Source: Rhizophagus sp. LPA8_4_AMF (Eukaryota; Glomeromycota; Glomeromycetes; Glomerales; Glomeraceae). Taken from it: 35,893 bases of DNA. The translations under genes and the position numbers were made by a program. The stretch spans positions 1 to 35,893 of the forward strand of contig JADRCO010000367.1 of assembly GCA_021464525.1 (NCBI GenBank). Direction: 5' to 3'. Positions 8,861-19,058 of this stretch are shown in pieces. Below the pieces are notes generated by a model that did no database searches, was not told where the DNA came from, and saw only the letters and a list, made by a program, of their open reading frames with translations. The first letter of the stretch is position 1, and each line of letters starts with the position of its first letter.

Positions 8861-10315
8861 ATATACGTCCCTAAATTTGTAGTACTCTGTTATATTAATG
8901 TTGCAGTAATGTAAAATCCATGATAATTAAATATCCAAACAATTAAATAGGATTTCTAATTAGATTATTAAGCTTATTTAAAAATTACAACTATACATAG
9001 AACGGAAGGCATCATCTGGTAATTTAGAAAAGAGCACTGTTAAATTCAGGACACTTCTACTCGAAATATATCTCATAATTGGACCCTTCCCGAGTCAGAA
9101 CGGGATGGATTTATTACGCCCGATGAATAGGTGAAACAATTTCTAAGAATTTAACAAATTAAAATACTTATTTCAACACTCCTAAACTACTTTTTGAAAA
9201 CCCATAATCAATATAATGAAGTTCTTTGAAATCCTTTGGTTACATATTACGGAAAACCGAAATGTTGTCAGATTAGAGTTACTGTACATATGCATTTACA
9301 GTAGGTACTTGGGTATTGAAAAAAATTTTTGTGTACACTAATGCGCTTAAGTAAAAATTGTATAATAGTTACTTAACAAACTTTGCACAAATAGTGCAAT
9401 AAAAAAATGATAATAATTATAGATCTAGCTCTGACTGATTCAATTAACTATGGGTCATTAAAGCGCATGATGATAAAAAGAATTAATGATAATGATTTCT
9501 TGTTGATTCACCTACGGGTTACAATACATAGTTTGCATGGTAATAGACTTAGTCACAAAAAATTATACGAAGAATTAAGAATTACTTAAAGTCGCATTAA
9601 ATATATCAAATACACATTAGGAGTCATATCAATATTAGCATCAAGAGTTGCTCTTCCTAATGATAATTTTCAATAATACTTAATTATGCTAAGGATTAAG
9701 TTTTGTAGCGTCACATTAATAAATTTAGAGAATCATGCTAATTAATTCAGCAATAAAGTCTGGAAATGCTGAAGATGTAATTTTCAAGAAATGGTATTAA
9801 TGAAATATATTTGAGTATTTAGAAAGAGAAAGGATTGATGTTGCTGATAAATCGATTTTAGACTCAATTTAAACTTGTTGATGTAACAATCTAAACTGTT
9901 AAAGTTTAGAGAAATACTGCAAGTTTCATAACTGATTGCACGCTTTTAGTTTGCCAAATACTTAATGGTTCGGAGTAACTTAATAAGGTCCAGCAATATT
10001 GCTTTACTCAATTTTAAACAATCGAAATATTATCACATTTACGTAAGTTTAAAAATGTTTTCATAATTGATAACTAATTGAAGTTAGCTTTGACCAATAT
10101 GGTAGATTCTTCTGAATAATTTCAAAATTTTATTAACATTCGTCATAGACAGTGCTTCGATGATCTTAGTCTATTAAATAATAACGTTGGAAAAGGAAAT
10201 AAAGGAAAGGAAAGAAAAAAGTTCACGATATTAAATATTAAATATAACATATTTGACAAAAAATAAACTTATTCTATTGTTCATGAATCAACAGATTAAT
10301 TATGTACTATTTAAA
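8861..10315. other. No supported gene; a possible decayed coding stretch at 9407-9720
   Basis: A/T-rich region. On the plus strand a frame from 9407 reads 60 codons to a stop at 9587-9589, then continues in the same frame with protein-like text (SRIKYIKYTLGVISILASRV) to a second stop near 9675 and beyond. No family is recognised, and the openness may be chance. The rest shows no repeat or gene that I can support. Confidence 0.35.
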
Positions 10316-10411
10316 ATGCCAACATATGCTAAAAAAAATTGTATTGAATGTAGGAAACCACAAAAAGGTATTTATAAATTATTTATAAATATTGACTCAA
10401 AAATCTATTAA
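10316..10411 (+). pseudogene. N-terminal Cys-motif remnant of a protein-kinase family
   Basis: A 31-codon frame begins MPTYAKKNCIECRKPQKG and then degenerates to a stop at 10409-10411, overlapping the 3' end of the convergent Sel1 gene. A short N-terminal C-x-E-C..P-Q-K-G segment of this type is, as far as I remember, the start of a large kinase family in these fungi, where it continues to a second Cys pair. Here the second pair and all later parts are missing. Because Sel1 repeats are often the C-terminal tails of such kinases, its position next to a Sel1 cluster is suggestive. Identification rests on memory, not a search. Confidence 0.4.
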
Positions 10412-11398
10412 AAGCTCTTTTAATCTAAGTTGAGCATCCTCATTCCCTTGCTTAGCAGATTTTTTATACCAGTAAATTGCTTGTTTCATATTTTTTTCAA
10501 CCCCTTCACCAATTTCATACATTAAAGCAAGATTAAATTGAGCGCAATGATTATCTAAAATTGCTGCCTCTTGATATGATTCAAATGCTTTTTGCGTATC
10601 AGCAATAGTTCCAAGTCCATTATTATAACAATATCCTAACATAGAAATTGCGTCCGAATAACCTTTTTCAGCAGATTCTTTAAAAAGTTCAAAAGTTTTA
10701 CCAAAATCTATTTCAACACCTTCTCCATCTTTATACATATGAGCAAGGTTATATTGTGCTAAACAGTTGCCTAAATTTGCTGTCTTTTGATATAATTCAA
10801 ATGCTATTTCCTTATCAACATCAGTTCCAATTCCAATATCATAACAATATCCTAACAAATTTATTCCACTAGGGCATCCCTTTCCCGCTAATTTTTTACA
10901 TAACTTAAAAGCTTTTTCATAATTTTTATCAACACCATCACCATCAATATACATATTAGCAAGGTTATACTGAGCTGCATCATGTTCTAATTCTGCAGCT
11001 TTTTTAAAATATTTGAATGCCTTCTGTTTTTCACTATTGACTCCAATCCCATAATAATAAAAATAACCGAGTAAATGGATAGAATTTGAATTATGTTGAT
11101 TATTTAAAAGCCAATAAATAATTTCTTGTAAATTTATCTTGCAATTTTTAATAAAATCAAGGATATGTTGCTTTCTTATACTAGATTCTTTTCCTTCATT
11201 TAGTTCCCTAAAATAAAGATTGCCCAGTTTATTAATTATAATACTTAAATCTTCTTCAAAAATATTTTCATGAATATGGTGAGTTGTAGGTTCAGTTTCC
11301 ATTATGTTCATCTCATTAAAATTTTGATTAATTTGAAAAAACTCATATGATAAATTATTTGCATTTGATAAATCAGAATTAAATTTGTTATTGGACAT
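10397..11398 (-). CDS. Sel1-repeat protein (copy 1, intact)
   Basis: A 333-residue frame from the ATG at 11398-11396 (MSNNKFNS..); the frame is open further upstream but only through non-ATG codons. Residues about 1-45 are polar and variable. About 46-100 form a conserved helical block (FEEDLSIIINKL.. to YWLLNNQHNS). Then come six 35-37-residue Sel1 repeats, each of the form A-x-x-x-L-G/A-x-x-Y-x-x-G-x-G-V/I followed by a KAF..Y/L..KAA helix, and a short C-terminal cap (EDAQLRLKELL). Sel1 repeats make an alpha-solenoid that holds protein partners, typically in kinase signalling or membrane-associated degradation complexes. No signal peptide, membrane segment or kinase motif is present. Nearest relatives are the other Sel1 genes in this window. 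An upstream GTGTTACCGCAG box is shared with copy 2. Confidence 0.93.
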   Translation of the reverse strand: MSNNKFNSDLSNANNLSYEFFQINQNFNEMNIMETEPTTHHIHENIFEEDLSIIINKLGNLYFRELNEGKESSIRKQHILDFIKNCKINLQEIIYWLLNNQHNSNSIHLLGYFYYYGIGVNSEKQKAFKYFKKAAELEHDAAQYNLANMYIDGDGVDKNYEKAFKLCKKLAGKGCPSGINLLGYCYDIGIGTDVDKEIAFELYQKTANLGNCLAQYNLAHMYKDGEGVEIDFGKTFELFKESAEKGYSDAISMLGYCYNNGLGTIADTQKAFESYQEAAILDNHCAQFNLALMYEIGEGVEKNMKQAIYWYKKSAKQGNEDAQLRLKELLIDF

Positions 11399-11545
11399 TA
11401 TAAAATAATTATTTAAAAATGAAGAAAAATGTAAAATTATATAGTGGTATATTTTTTTTCTTTGTTTCACGACATTTATGTGTGTTACCGCAGATCATTT
11501 GTGTTTCCGCAGTAAGCTTTTGAGTTACCGAGCTGCAGTTTATTT
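11399..11545 (-). promoter_or_regulatory. Upstream region of Sel1 copy 1
   Basis: It contains an A/T stretch near 11440-11460 and three TTACCG/TTCCGCAG-type words between 11480 and 11535. The same words occur upstream of the broken copy at 12780 and, changed to GTGACACTGCAG, upstream of the other four genes. The shared wording shows that the promoter was duplicated with the gene. Confidence 0.45.
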
Positions 11546-12002
11546 TATTCTTTTTTGTAAATAAAATAAATAATGATTATGTGTTCATAATAGATAGCAA
11601 TATTTAATAGTTGACATTTAATTTTTTTAAAAATTATTAATTCACCGAAATCAACGAAGTTATAGTTCAGTAACATATGGCCTATTTTAAATTTTTTATT
11701 TATGTAAAAACTATTTAGAAGATACCAAGATTTTATCTGACAGATAAACCTAAAAAGTCGCACCCTTAATAATTTAACCAAATCATTAATTTGTATTATA
11801 ATTCAATATTCAACATTAATATAATGTTCATGTAATATAAACCTAAAAAACATTCTTATTTTAAGCTCTTACGAAGTGAAAATAATTCTCTAACATTAGT
11901 GAATTATAAATTTATAAATTTACATCTTGTTATAACCAATAAATCTTTATTTGTTCTCCATATAATGCTGTTATAATAATTTATTGTATCACAACTAAAA
12001 CT
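11546..12002. other. Intergenic block duplicated at 23280-23611
   Basis: From about 11634 to 11935 this spacer matches 23285-23545 almost word for word (for example TATAGTTCAGTAACATAT, AAAGTCGCA, CCTTAATAATTTAA, CTCTTACGAAGTGAAAA). It lies on the 3' side of a Sel1 gene in both places, so the duplication covered gene and downstream flank. It contains no gene. Confidence 0.7.
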
Positions 12003-12780
12003 TATTATTTTTGAAAATTTTTGTAATTTTTTTTTGGCATTATGATATTCTTGTTCGGCCGACTTTTTATACCAATAAATTGCCTGTTCCATATTTTTTT
12101 CAAATTCCATTTCCATTTTCGTACATCAAAGCAAGATTATATTGAGCATATTTATATTCTAAATTTGATGCTACCGAATATAATTCAAATGCTTTTTTCG
12201 TATTAACATCAGTTCCAATTCCAATATCATAACAATATCTTAACAAATTTATTCCACTTGAGTATCCCTTTTCTGCTAATTTATTACATAATTCAAAAGC
12301 TTTATCATAATTTTTATCAACTCCATCAACATCATTATACATATTAGCAAGGTTATACTGAGCCGCATCATGTTCTAATTCTGCAGCTTTTATAAAAAAT
12401 TTGATTGCTTTTTGCATATCAATATTGATTCCAATTCCATAATAATAAAAATAACCAAGCAAATGGATAGAATTTGAATCATGCTGATTATTTAAAAGCC
12501 AATAAATAATTTCTTGTAAATTTATCTTGTAATTTTTAATAAAATCAAGAATATGTTGCTTTCTAACACTAGATTCTTTTCCTTCATATAATTCCCTAAG
12601 AACAAGATTACTCAATTCATTAATTACAATACTTAAATCTTCAAAAAATATTTTCATGTATATGATGAGTTGTAGGTTCAGTTTCCATTATGTTCATTTC
12701 CTTAAAATATTGATTAATTTGAAAAAATTCACATGAATTCTTGCATTTGAAAAATCAGAATTAAATTTGTTATTGGACAA
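12003..12780 (-). pseudogene. Sel1-repeat protein (copy 2, broken)
   Basis: A copy of the Sel1 family with four repeats, most similar in its 3' part to the gene at 23612-24634. At least four lesions are visible. The ATG is replaced by TTG at 12780-12778. The N-terminal region is shortened and out of frame. An extra T and the loss of a codon interrupt the FEEDL block at about 12640-12650. One extra T at about 12102-12104 shifts the frame after ENGNGI; the text goes on in the next frame with EKNMEQAIYWYKKSAEQ. The end of the protein also differs, without the expected stop after FSK. The long middle frame 12657-12100 is therefore not a gene by itself. A single T insertion alone could be a sequencing error, but start loss and several lesions make real decay the better explanation. 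Confidence 0.85.
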
Positions 12781-13610
12781 TATAAAATAATTATTTAAAA
12801 TAAGGAGTAAAATGTAAATTTTATAAATTTGTGCTTTTTTTTTGTTTCACGACGTAGTATTTATTAACTTTATGGTGACACAGTTACCGCAGGACCCGAG
12901 CAATATATAAATAGTTAGCAAAAGATCGGCACACATTTACTATTAGCTTTACGCATCCGGAATTACATAATTCCGCCTGCATTAACCAAAAAAGGGAAAT
13001 CTACACTTATTTTGCCTTTTTCAGTAGAGTATTTACCGCATTGCAATTTTATTTTATTTTAATTTTTTTTTGAAAATAAGAGGAGATCTCACCCCAGGTC
13101 AAAGATAAATTCACTAATTATTATAAAGTATTTAGTTTACAAAAGGAAGAAATTTCCTATGAATTTAACAACGAGAATTTTTCTTAAAGACTTAGAGTTT
13201 TTTTTTGGTAATCGGTGTTTCAAATTGTCCCAAACTCCCAGTCAATCCAAATTTTTTAAATTATATTTTTTTTTATTTTTTTTTTTTTTTATATTCAGTT
13301 ACTAAAAATAAACAACTTCTGAAGGATTTCTTGGAAATATTGTTAACGCCATTGAATTATATATTTATAAAGGTAGGAAATTAGCATAAATATTCATATT
13401 CTTTAAGTATTGATTTATCTGCAATGAAAGAAGGCAATTTTTCTTTATATTCTAATATATTCAATAACTAGCGGACATTTATTTTTATCAAAAAAAAAAA
13501 AAAGTAAAAGAACAAAGCGATTTTTTTTGAGAACAAAATTTATATATATTTCTTTATTGGAAAATTAGAAAAAATCATCAGAAATAAGACGTTTCATTAT
13601 TAGTAGTTTA
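12781..13610. other. Promoter relic and AT-rich spacer
   Basis: It begins with the upstream region of the broken Sel1 copy, including ATGGTGACACAGTTA at 12872-12886, the same box as in the intact genes. Beyond about 12950 there is A/T-rich DNA with long T runs (13260-13300) and no supported gene. Confidence 0.55.
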
Positions 13611-13622
13611 CTAGCATTTGCC

Positions 13623-13637
13623 CGTTGCTTTGCAACG
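13623..13637 (-). repeat. Terminal hairpin of the Helitron candidate
   Basis: A 6-bp stem with a 3-nt loop (CGTTGC/GCAACG), followed on the minus strand by GGGCAAATG and then CTAG. Confidence 0.6.
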
Positions 13638-13959
13638 AGAAAATAAATTTTGATTTATATGAAGAAAATTATATACACAATACAGATTTTTACAGTTTAT
13701 AGGGATTGGAATCAATTCTACCAAAATCAAATTAATCAAAACTCCGATCAGAGCCGGCCCAAATTACGACATTATAAGTACTGTTACATATTTGTTACGG
13801 ATTTTGTGTCTGGTATTTAAAAAAATTTAGTTAGAAAATAATTATAAATAAAAAATCGGAAAAAGAGCACCGCAGCATCAATCTGATCACTGTTCCAGGT
13901 AAAAGAATGAAAAAAAATTAAAATTCTGGTTTCAAGTTTTCAAAAAGTGGAAAGAAAAT

Positions 13960-14260
13960 TTTATAAAAAATACGATTTAAAAAAACTGGGAGAATAAAAA
14001 AATTTTAATAAAAAATTAAAAATAAACCGATTTTATAAAACCAGAAAGAGAGAAAAGATTCTAAAAAATCCGGTTTTAAAAAAGACCGGAATAATAAAAA
14101 ATCCAGTTTAAAAATCTGGAAAAAGAGAAAACCAAAAAAATAAAAATTAATAAAAGTCTGATTTTAAATACCGGAAGAATGGAAAGAAAAAAAACGGATT
14201 TGTTTAACAATTAAAAAATAAACCATTAAAGGTAAAACTGCAAAGAAAAAATAAAAAAAG
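13960..14260. repeat. Degenerate tandem units around AAATCCGG / CCGGAA..
   Basis: Units of roughly 55-65 bases repeat the words CCGGTTTTAAAA, ACCGGAA, GAATAAAAAA and AATCTGGAAAAAGAGAAAA in changing order. They lie inside the Helitron candidate. A T-rich stretch at about 17500-17830 has related wording on the other strand. Confidence 0.5.
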
Positions 14261-14434
14261 TCCGTTCTACTGCGCCGAGCGCATCACTCTGAGATGAAGG
14301 TATTATTAATAAAACAAGTGACTTGTTGTTTTTACAACGTGCTTTTGAATTGGTCGGTACGCCATGTAGAGGTATTGGTGGAATCTAAAAAAGGCTACTA
14401 TTAATTTTAAAACAATTATAGTTATGGAATGTAA

Positions 14435-14645
14435 AAATTAGAGAAGGAAATTCGAAAGATAGAGAAGGAAATGTGAAAGTTGGAGAAGGTGACGCAAAAG
14501 TTAGAGGAAAGGACGCGAAAGTTAAAAAGGGGATGCATAAGTTCGTAAAATTTAAAGAAGGGACGCGAAAATTAAAGGAGGGGACGCGAAATTTTAAAAA
14601 GAGATGTGAAAGTTAAAAAAGGGAATACAAAGGTTAAAGGAAAAT
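14435..14645 (+). repeat. Purine-rich tandem repeat, unit about 20-24 bp (GGGACGCGAAAGTTAAA)
   Basis: About nine variants of GGGACGCGAAAGTTAAAGAA follow each other. The reverse complement (TTTCGTCCCC, TTTCGTTCC) is the theme of the pyrimidine tract at 25180-25850, which links two elements that otherwise look different. Not a gene. Confidence 0.65.
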
Positions 14646-14687
14646 AAAAGAAAAAATAGTCAAAAAAAAAGCTCAAAGAAGTTAAGA

Positions 14688-15098
14688 TATGTGGCTTATA
14701 TAAACTTAATTATTCAATTTATTTTATAATTATAAATCAAATAAATCAATTAATTAAATTTACGCTTATTAAATTTATAATACATTTCAACATTTCAATC
14801 TATAAATTAAATTTAACAGGAACTTCTTAATGGCGCTTAAAATGGGTAAATGTGCTGGTAATTTCCAAGCTATAAATTTCATGCAGATCCCTTCACTTCG
14901 ACCAGTGATTGCTGCAAGTAATAGTTATACGCGATCCTGTAGTAGTATTTATATAACATGATTAAAGTGGGACAAAACTGAACAGAGGTAATGTTATATT
15001 GGGACTCATTAAGGAATGTGGTTGATACAGCATTATTCTACATTAATAATATCTGAAGACCTAAGTGCCTGGCGGCATTTACTTCGAGTTAGAACATT
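14688..15098. other. Spacer, no supported gene
   Basis: Moderately A/T-rich. It follows the 3' end of the nuclease-type pseudogene, where a C-terminal continuation would be expected but is not seen: the minus-strand frame stops at 15099 and the next 80 bases show no recognisable protein. Confidence 0.45.
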
Positions 15099-15399
15099 TT
15101 ATTCTCTTGGGGGTAAGTTCCCCTTATACTTAAAGTCTCCATCGTCAGAAGATTCATTATCAACTTCATCACCTTCATTGGTATCGTTAGCAATCATTGT
15201 GGGTTTTTTAAGGAAGGGTGCATACCGATCATTAGAGGCGAGGTTGATAATGTAAGCGACGGATTTAAGTAATGTAGGGTCAGTTGATGTGTTTTTAATA
15301 AAGCCCGATATACTTAATAACCCATAGTTTTCTTCCTCTACTTTATATACTTTCCTTTTAAGGAACCACGTTTGGTCATACGTTGAAAGAACGCCATAC

Positions 15400-15471
15400 C
15401 TATAGAATAAAATAGTCATATTAAAATCTGTTAATGTTAAATATAATAAAGGAGAAACGGGATTTTTTTAC
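15400..15471 (-). other. Predicted 72-nt intron in the nuclease-type pseudogene
   Basis: Donor TTTGAG|GTAAAAAA, acceptor TTCTATAG|GTATGG on the minus strand. Splicing joins CANSLR to YGVLSTYDQTWFLKR in frame, whereas the unspliced frame stops immediately. Confidence 0.75.
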
Positions 15472-16281
15472 CTCAAACTATTGGCACACATATAGCCATA
15501 TATCTGGTTTATAGGGTCAAATACTGAAGTATCTTTTGAATAAACAAATGGGCCTTCTCGATCTTTCTTCTCCTGATAGTAGAGGGAGCGAGACAATATC
15601 CTCATTTTGGTGTACTTGCAAAACCCACTTAGGTTTGCATTCCCAAGCCATGAGTAGTACCATATTACCATTTACTACAACAAAATCTGGTTGTCCGATC
15701 GTATCCTTTAAGGCACGACCATCCAAAAAAAGAATGGATTGATCCAATGGTGTCAATGCATCAAATATATTAATATCTGATGCAGTCCAAATGTCCTTTT
15801 CGCAAGTGACTTTCCGACACTTACTAAACATTAGTTTTGGATATTTGATATCCTCCTCTGGCTCCCATGCTCTTACTTCCTGTTCAAACTCAGTGGACTT
15901 GGTACTTGAATTTGACTTATCACGTAACTCAAGATAGATCAGGTTTGGTAGAGTATTGCATATAACAGTCAATAAAGAGATCTCTTCTGAAAGAATTGAA
16001 GATAAAGTAACCTGAATCGAAGAAGATGATGATGATTCCTCTTCTAGCAGAAGAATTGAAGGTGAAGAAATCTTTCTTTTTGTCCGTGGTTAAACATTTT
16101 CTTTATCTTCAGTCTTTCGTTTTATAGTGGGATTCTATAGTAATAGTTTAGTTTAGTGAATTATACAACCATTACACAAGAATTTCATAATTTATCCATT
16201 CACCCTTTCACGCCTTTCACGTTCCTCAATTATCTTATTCCAATAATTTTTCAAACCATCACCGGAACGTTCTGATACTAC

Positions 16282-16512
16282 CTGTTATATGGGAATAATG
16301 TTAGCAGTGCATCAATATTTTATTTAGTAATAAAGGAAGGTGCATAACTGATTTCGGAGGAGGAATCAGTAGACCTTTATCAACGACAAAGTTTGAGCGC
16401 CCAGATTAAGAACACCTGGAGTGGATACCAGTATCAAAACCCAGTAATTCTCCCGATCAGCGCGGCAGGTAACCAGGAGTTGTCCACACTTTGCAAAATA
16501 AAAAAAACGCAC
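16282..16512 (-). other. Predicted 231-nt intron 2 of the nuclease-type pseudogene
   Basis: Donor AAG|GTGCGT, branch-like CTGCTAAC and acceptor ATATAACAG|GTAGTA; phase 0. It is three times longer than the other introns here, and its GC-rich middle (about 16390-16480) may hide a small exon. Confidence 0.5.
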
Positions 16513-16691
16513 CTTCTCCTTAAGATCTTCATAATGATCTTAAGCAGCTTTCAAAAATCGACCGGCCCAAATCTTATCAGTACGGCTCCAATTATCTAAA
16601 AACGGAGGCGAAGTTATAATTTCATCCTGATAAAGAGTCAGAAATCCGCGGTATGATGGCTTTTTTTGTTCTCTTAAATAAGAAACGAGAA

Positions 16692-16762
16692 CTAGAAAAG
16701 AACAAACTAGTTAGGAATTGAAGATACAAATGAAGGAATGTAACAATTGACACAAGACTTAC
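16692..16762 (-). other. Predicted 71-nt intron 1 of the nuclease-type pseudogene
   Basis: Perfect donor GTAAGT, a CTAAC branch-point-like word and a pyrimidine stretch before TTTCTAG. It joins a 28-nt first exon to a frame that stays open for 50 codons. Confidence 0.7.
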
Positions 16763-16790
16763 CGTCGCGGCCAATATAAATTTTGCTCAT

Positions 16791-18897
16791 GGTGAAGTTG
16801 TTTATAAGAATGAAATTTTTTGTTAATGAATACGTTCAGAGAGAAAAGTACTCAAATTGCAGAACCTTAACCCTTTATTTAACAGACCTAGAAACACGAA
16901 AAAATGCATTATATGGTATGTATATATATACACGAAATAATTTTTGTTCGGACTTTCGCGTATATTGTAGTGTACAGTTAAATATCATGCCATCTATAAG
17001 CTTCTGTCAAACTATGTACAACGTACTAGACTACTAGGTACACTATATGTCACGGTAAAAAGTATAAAATCGTAAATTAAAGTACATAGTAATTACTAAT
17101 TAGACGAAACTCATAACATTGATGATCTATGATCTAAGCCTAAAAAAATAAACTCGCAAAAGTAAACGAGACGCGTATTTTTGGTTTTTTAGATATTATT
17201 CAATTTTCTTATCATTTCTTTCTAACATTATTCACATTTTTTTTTGATTTTGATTTGCTTCCACATTTTATCTTCCCTTTTGAATAAAATGTCTTAGGAT
17301 TATTTCAGTTTCATCATTATGAATCTATATAATTAAAAAAATTCTTTGACATTTAGATTACTCTTCTGTATAAATAATTTAAATTGTGTATCACGAAATG
17401 CGTGATATACCGGCGCCATGGAAATTTTTGTGGCTAAGGTTAATGAAATTTTGATCCAAGTTAAAAAACTAGCGAAAACATTTGTTGATTTTTAATTATA
17501 GATTATTATTTTTTTTATTGTTTTTTTATTTAACAAATTTTAGTTCCGGTCGTTCCCACCCACTTAGGACAATGCGATCAGCTGCCATTATTAATTAATA
17601 ATTTTTTTTAATGATTTTTTTGTTTTTCCTGTAAGAACGAACAATTTTTTTTTTTTAATTTAGTAATTTTTTTTCGGCTCTTTTTGTTAGACCTGATTTT
17701 TTTTTAAATTAATTTTTTTAGTTTTTTGAGATTTTAGTAATTTTCTTTCCAATTTTTTAAAACTGAATTTTTAATATTTTTTCATCTCAGTTTTTTCTCT
17801 TTATAATAATCTATTGTAATATGTTATGTAATTTTTGTTTATCTTTATACATTGTAAGATAACCTATTATTAACTTACTAGCTAAAATATTTAAATAAAA
17901 TATAGTTAGTTTAATATTTTGCATAGCGGTAAGATGTAAATGAATTAAGAAACTTTGGACAATTATTCGTTTATAATTAAATAAAAATTATAAATTTAAT
18001 ATTGCAGCTCGCTTAGTATAATATATTTACCTTTAGATTCGTTTATTGCGTTGGTACTTCTTGAAACTAGTTTTATTATATTGCGAATTTGTTTTGAAAA
18101 GATTTTCTAATTTGTATTTAAATATTCATGCTACAGTATATGCTTATTACCTTCGTCATTACTGTGAGCCATCTTGTATAAACTCTTTCATAGAAAGACA
18201 CTGCGTATGTAAACGCTTTTAATTCGGATATATATACCGTATAGGGACCTCCATTTTAGCGTACCCCAAAATGCAGGTGGCAAATAATTAAGATTGTCAA
18301 GAATACAATAACGATTATGCAATTATTGTTGATCATAATCAAATTAAATAACAAAATAAATGAATAAAAAGAAAAGAAAAAAATATTCAATTGACAAAAA
18401 TCATTGGATAAAATACGTAATGCTAAATTTACTTGAAAAAGCTTAAAATAATCAGTATTTTACGATTTGTGTTAATTACATTACAAATGAATTTTATGTT
18501 CATTACAGCTGATCATTAATGGATTCTTGCTTTTTATATTTCTTCAATTTTCGTTCGGATTTGCTTGATCTTAGCCTGATGATTTACTTCAGATTTATGA
18601 ACTTTTGCCGTAAAATTCTTATTTTTGTAACTGTCCCTATTTTTTTCATACTAATCTTCTTTTTGTTTGAGGGCACCTTCCTTTATTTTCTCGATTCGGC
18701 CCCATGTTAAAAGGTATGTAGGATTACTGGAACATAAAAAACAATTGAAATAGATGTCAGGAATTTTAAGTAGCAAAGCAGTAGCAAAGCTAATTGTTCT
18801 TTATTAGGACAAAATTTTAACCTCCGAAATTGGCTGCGCCAAGCGCAACAAAGAATAACCAATTTTTTAATTTAATATTTATTAGTCTATAATATAT
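16791..18897. other. Two kb without a supported gene
   Basis: A/T-rich DNA. Contents seen: a hairpin with 9/10 paired arms at 17386-17410 (GTGTATCACG / CGTGATATAC), a T-rich degenerate repeat at about 17500-17830 that resembles the inside of the Helitron candidate, and a small palindrome TGCGCTTGGCGCA (antisense of about 18835-18847). Plus-strand frames at 16783-17037 and 18519-18710 look like chance. Confidence 0.5.
17386..17410. repeat. Short hairpin
   Basis: Ten-base arms with one mismatch and a 5-nt loop, directly followed by the GC-rich word CCGGCGCCATGG, which is itself partly palindromic. No CTRR follows, so it is not a Helitron end. Confidence 0.6.
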
Positions 18898-18906
18898 AAT
18901 TGTGAG

Positions 18907-19058
18907 CCTTGTCGGACGATTTCCCGAAGGACGTTATCCCGAAGGACGTTTTCCCGAATTTTTGGCCTGAGTTATGCAGAGTTATGCACGAACATGTGAT
19001 CAGTCGGGCGGCGTTAAAGTTTTCGGGAAAACGTCCTTCGGGAAATCGTACTGTAACC
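18907..19058. mobile_element. MITE copy 2, with 9-bp target-site duplication (MULE-like)
   Basis: The same element as at 7888-8031, better preserved. The inverted ends contain CGATTTCCCGAAGGACG (left) and CGTCCTTCGGGAAATCG (right). AATTGTGAG is repeated exactly at 18898-18906 and 19059-19067. The left end carries an extra partly repeated unit (GAAGGACGTTATCCC then GAAGGACGTTTTCCC). The interior differs from copy 1 by a short GC-rich insertion (GGGCGGCGTTAAA). Frames that run through it on both strands are by-products of the palindromic sequence. Confidence 0.9.

Larger units (their letters stand above)
13611..14687 (-). mobile_element. Candidate non-autonomous Helitron
   Basis: Read on the minus strand, the 3' end is a short hairpin (CGTTGC, AAA, GCAACG; 13637-13623), then eight bases, then CTAG at 13614-13611, directly followed by a T outside. 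A hairpin about ten bases before CTRR with insertion next to T is the Helitron 3' signature. The 5' end (TC after an A) is uncertain; TCTTAACTTCTTTGAGC, starting at 14687, is one candidate. The interior holds no Rep/helicase gene, only purine-rich degenerate tandem repeats. Helitrons are known to be abundant in glomeromycotan genomes. The 3' end is the supported part and the 5' limit is a guess. Confidence 0.5.
15099..16790 (-). pseudogene. Decayed spliced gene with a PD-(D/E)XK nuclease-like domain
   Basis: The ATG is at 16790-16788. Exons at 16790-16763, 16691-16513 and 16281-16192 splice with canonical GT..AG introns (71 and 231 nt) into about 98 codons, beginning MSKIYIGRD. The same frame then runs on through several stops into a basic, Ser-rich segment and a domain with QPDFVV and WECKPKW, the D..(E)xK catalytic pattern of restriction-like nucleases. 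After a further 72-nt intron (15471-15400) the protein ends in an acidic tail (NEGDEVDNESSDDGDF). In these fungi such domains occur in Crinkler-type effector-like proteins and can precede a kinase domain, which is absent here. Lesions: stops at 16542-16540, 16194-16192 and 16092-16090, plus four extra bases near 15583-15586 that shift the frame after EDIVSL. Joining the two halves into one gene is inference. Confidence 0.68.

Noticed and set aside
11545-11781. Minus-strand 78-codon frame next to Sel1 copy 1
   Set aside because: The homologous spacer at 23280-23550 does not keep the frame open, so it is not conserved coding sequence.
13960-14645. CRISPR-like spacing of repeats
   Set aside because: Units are degenerate, of unequal length and without unique spacers; the genome is eukaryotic in style.
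16783-17037. Plus-strand 84-codon frame
   Set aside because: Starts antisense to exon 1 of the nuclease-type pseudogene and shows no domain or codon signal.
18835-18847. Small palindrome TGCGCTTGGCGCA as a Helitron end
   Set aside because: No CTRR follows at the right distance on either strand.
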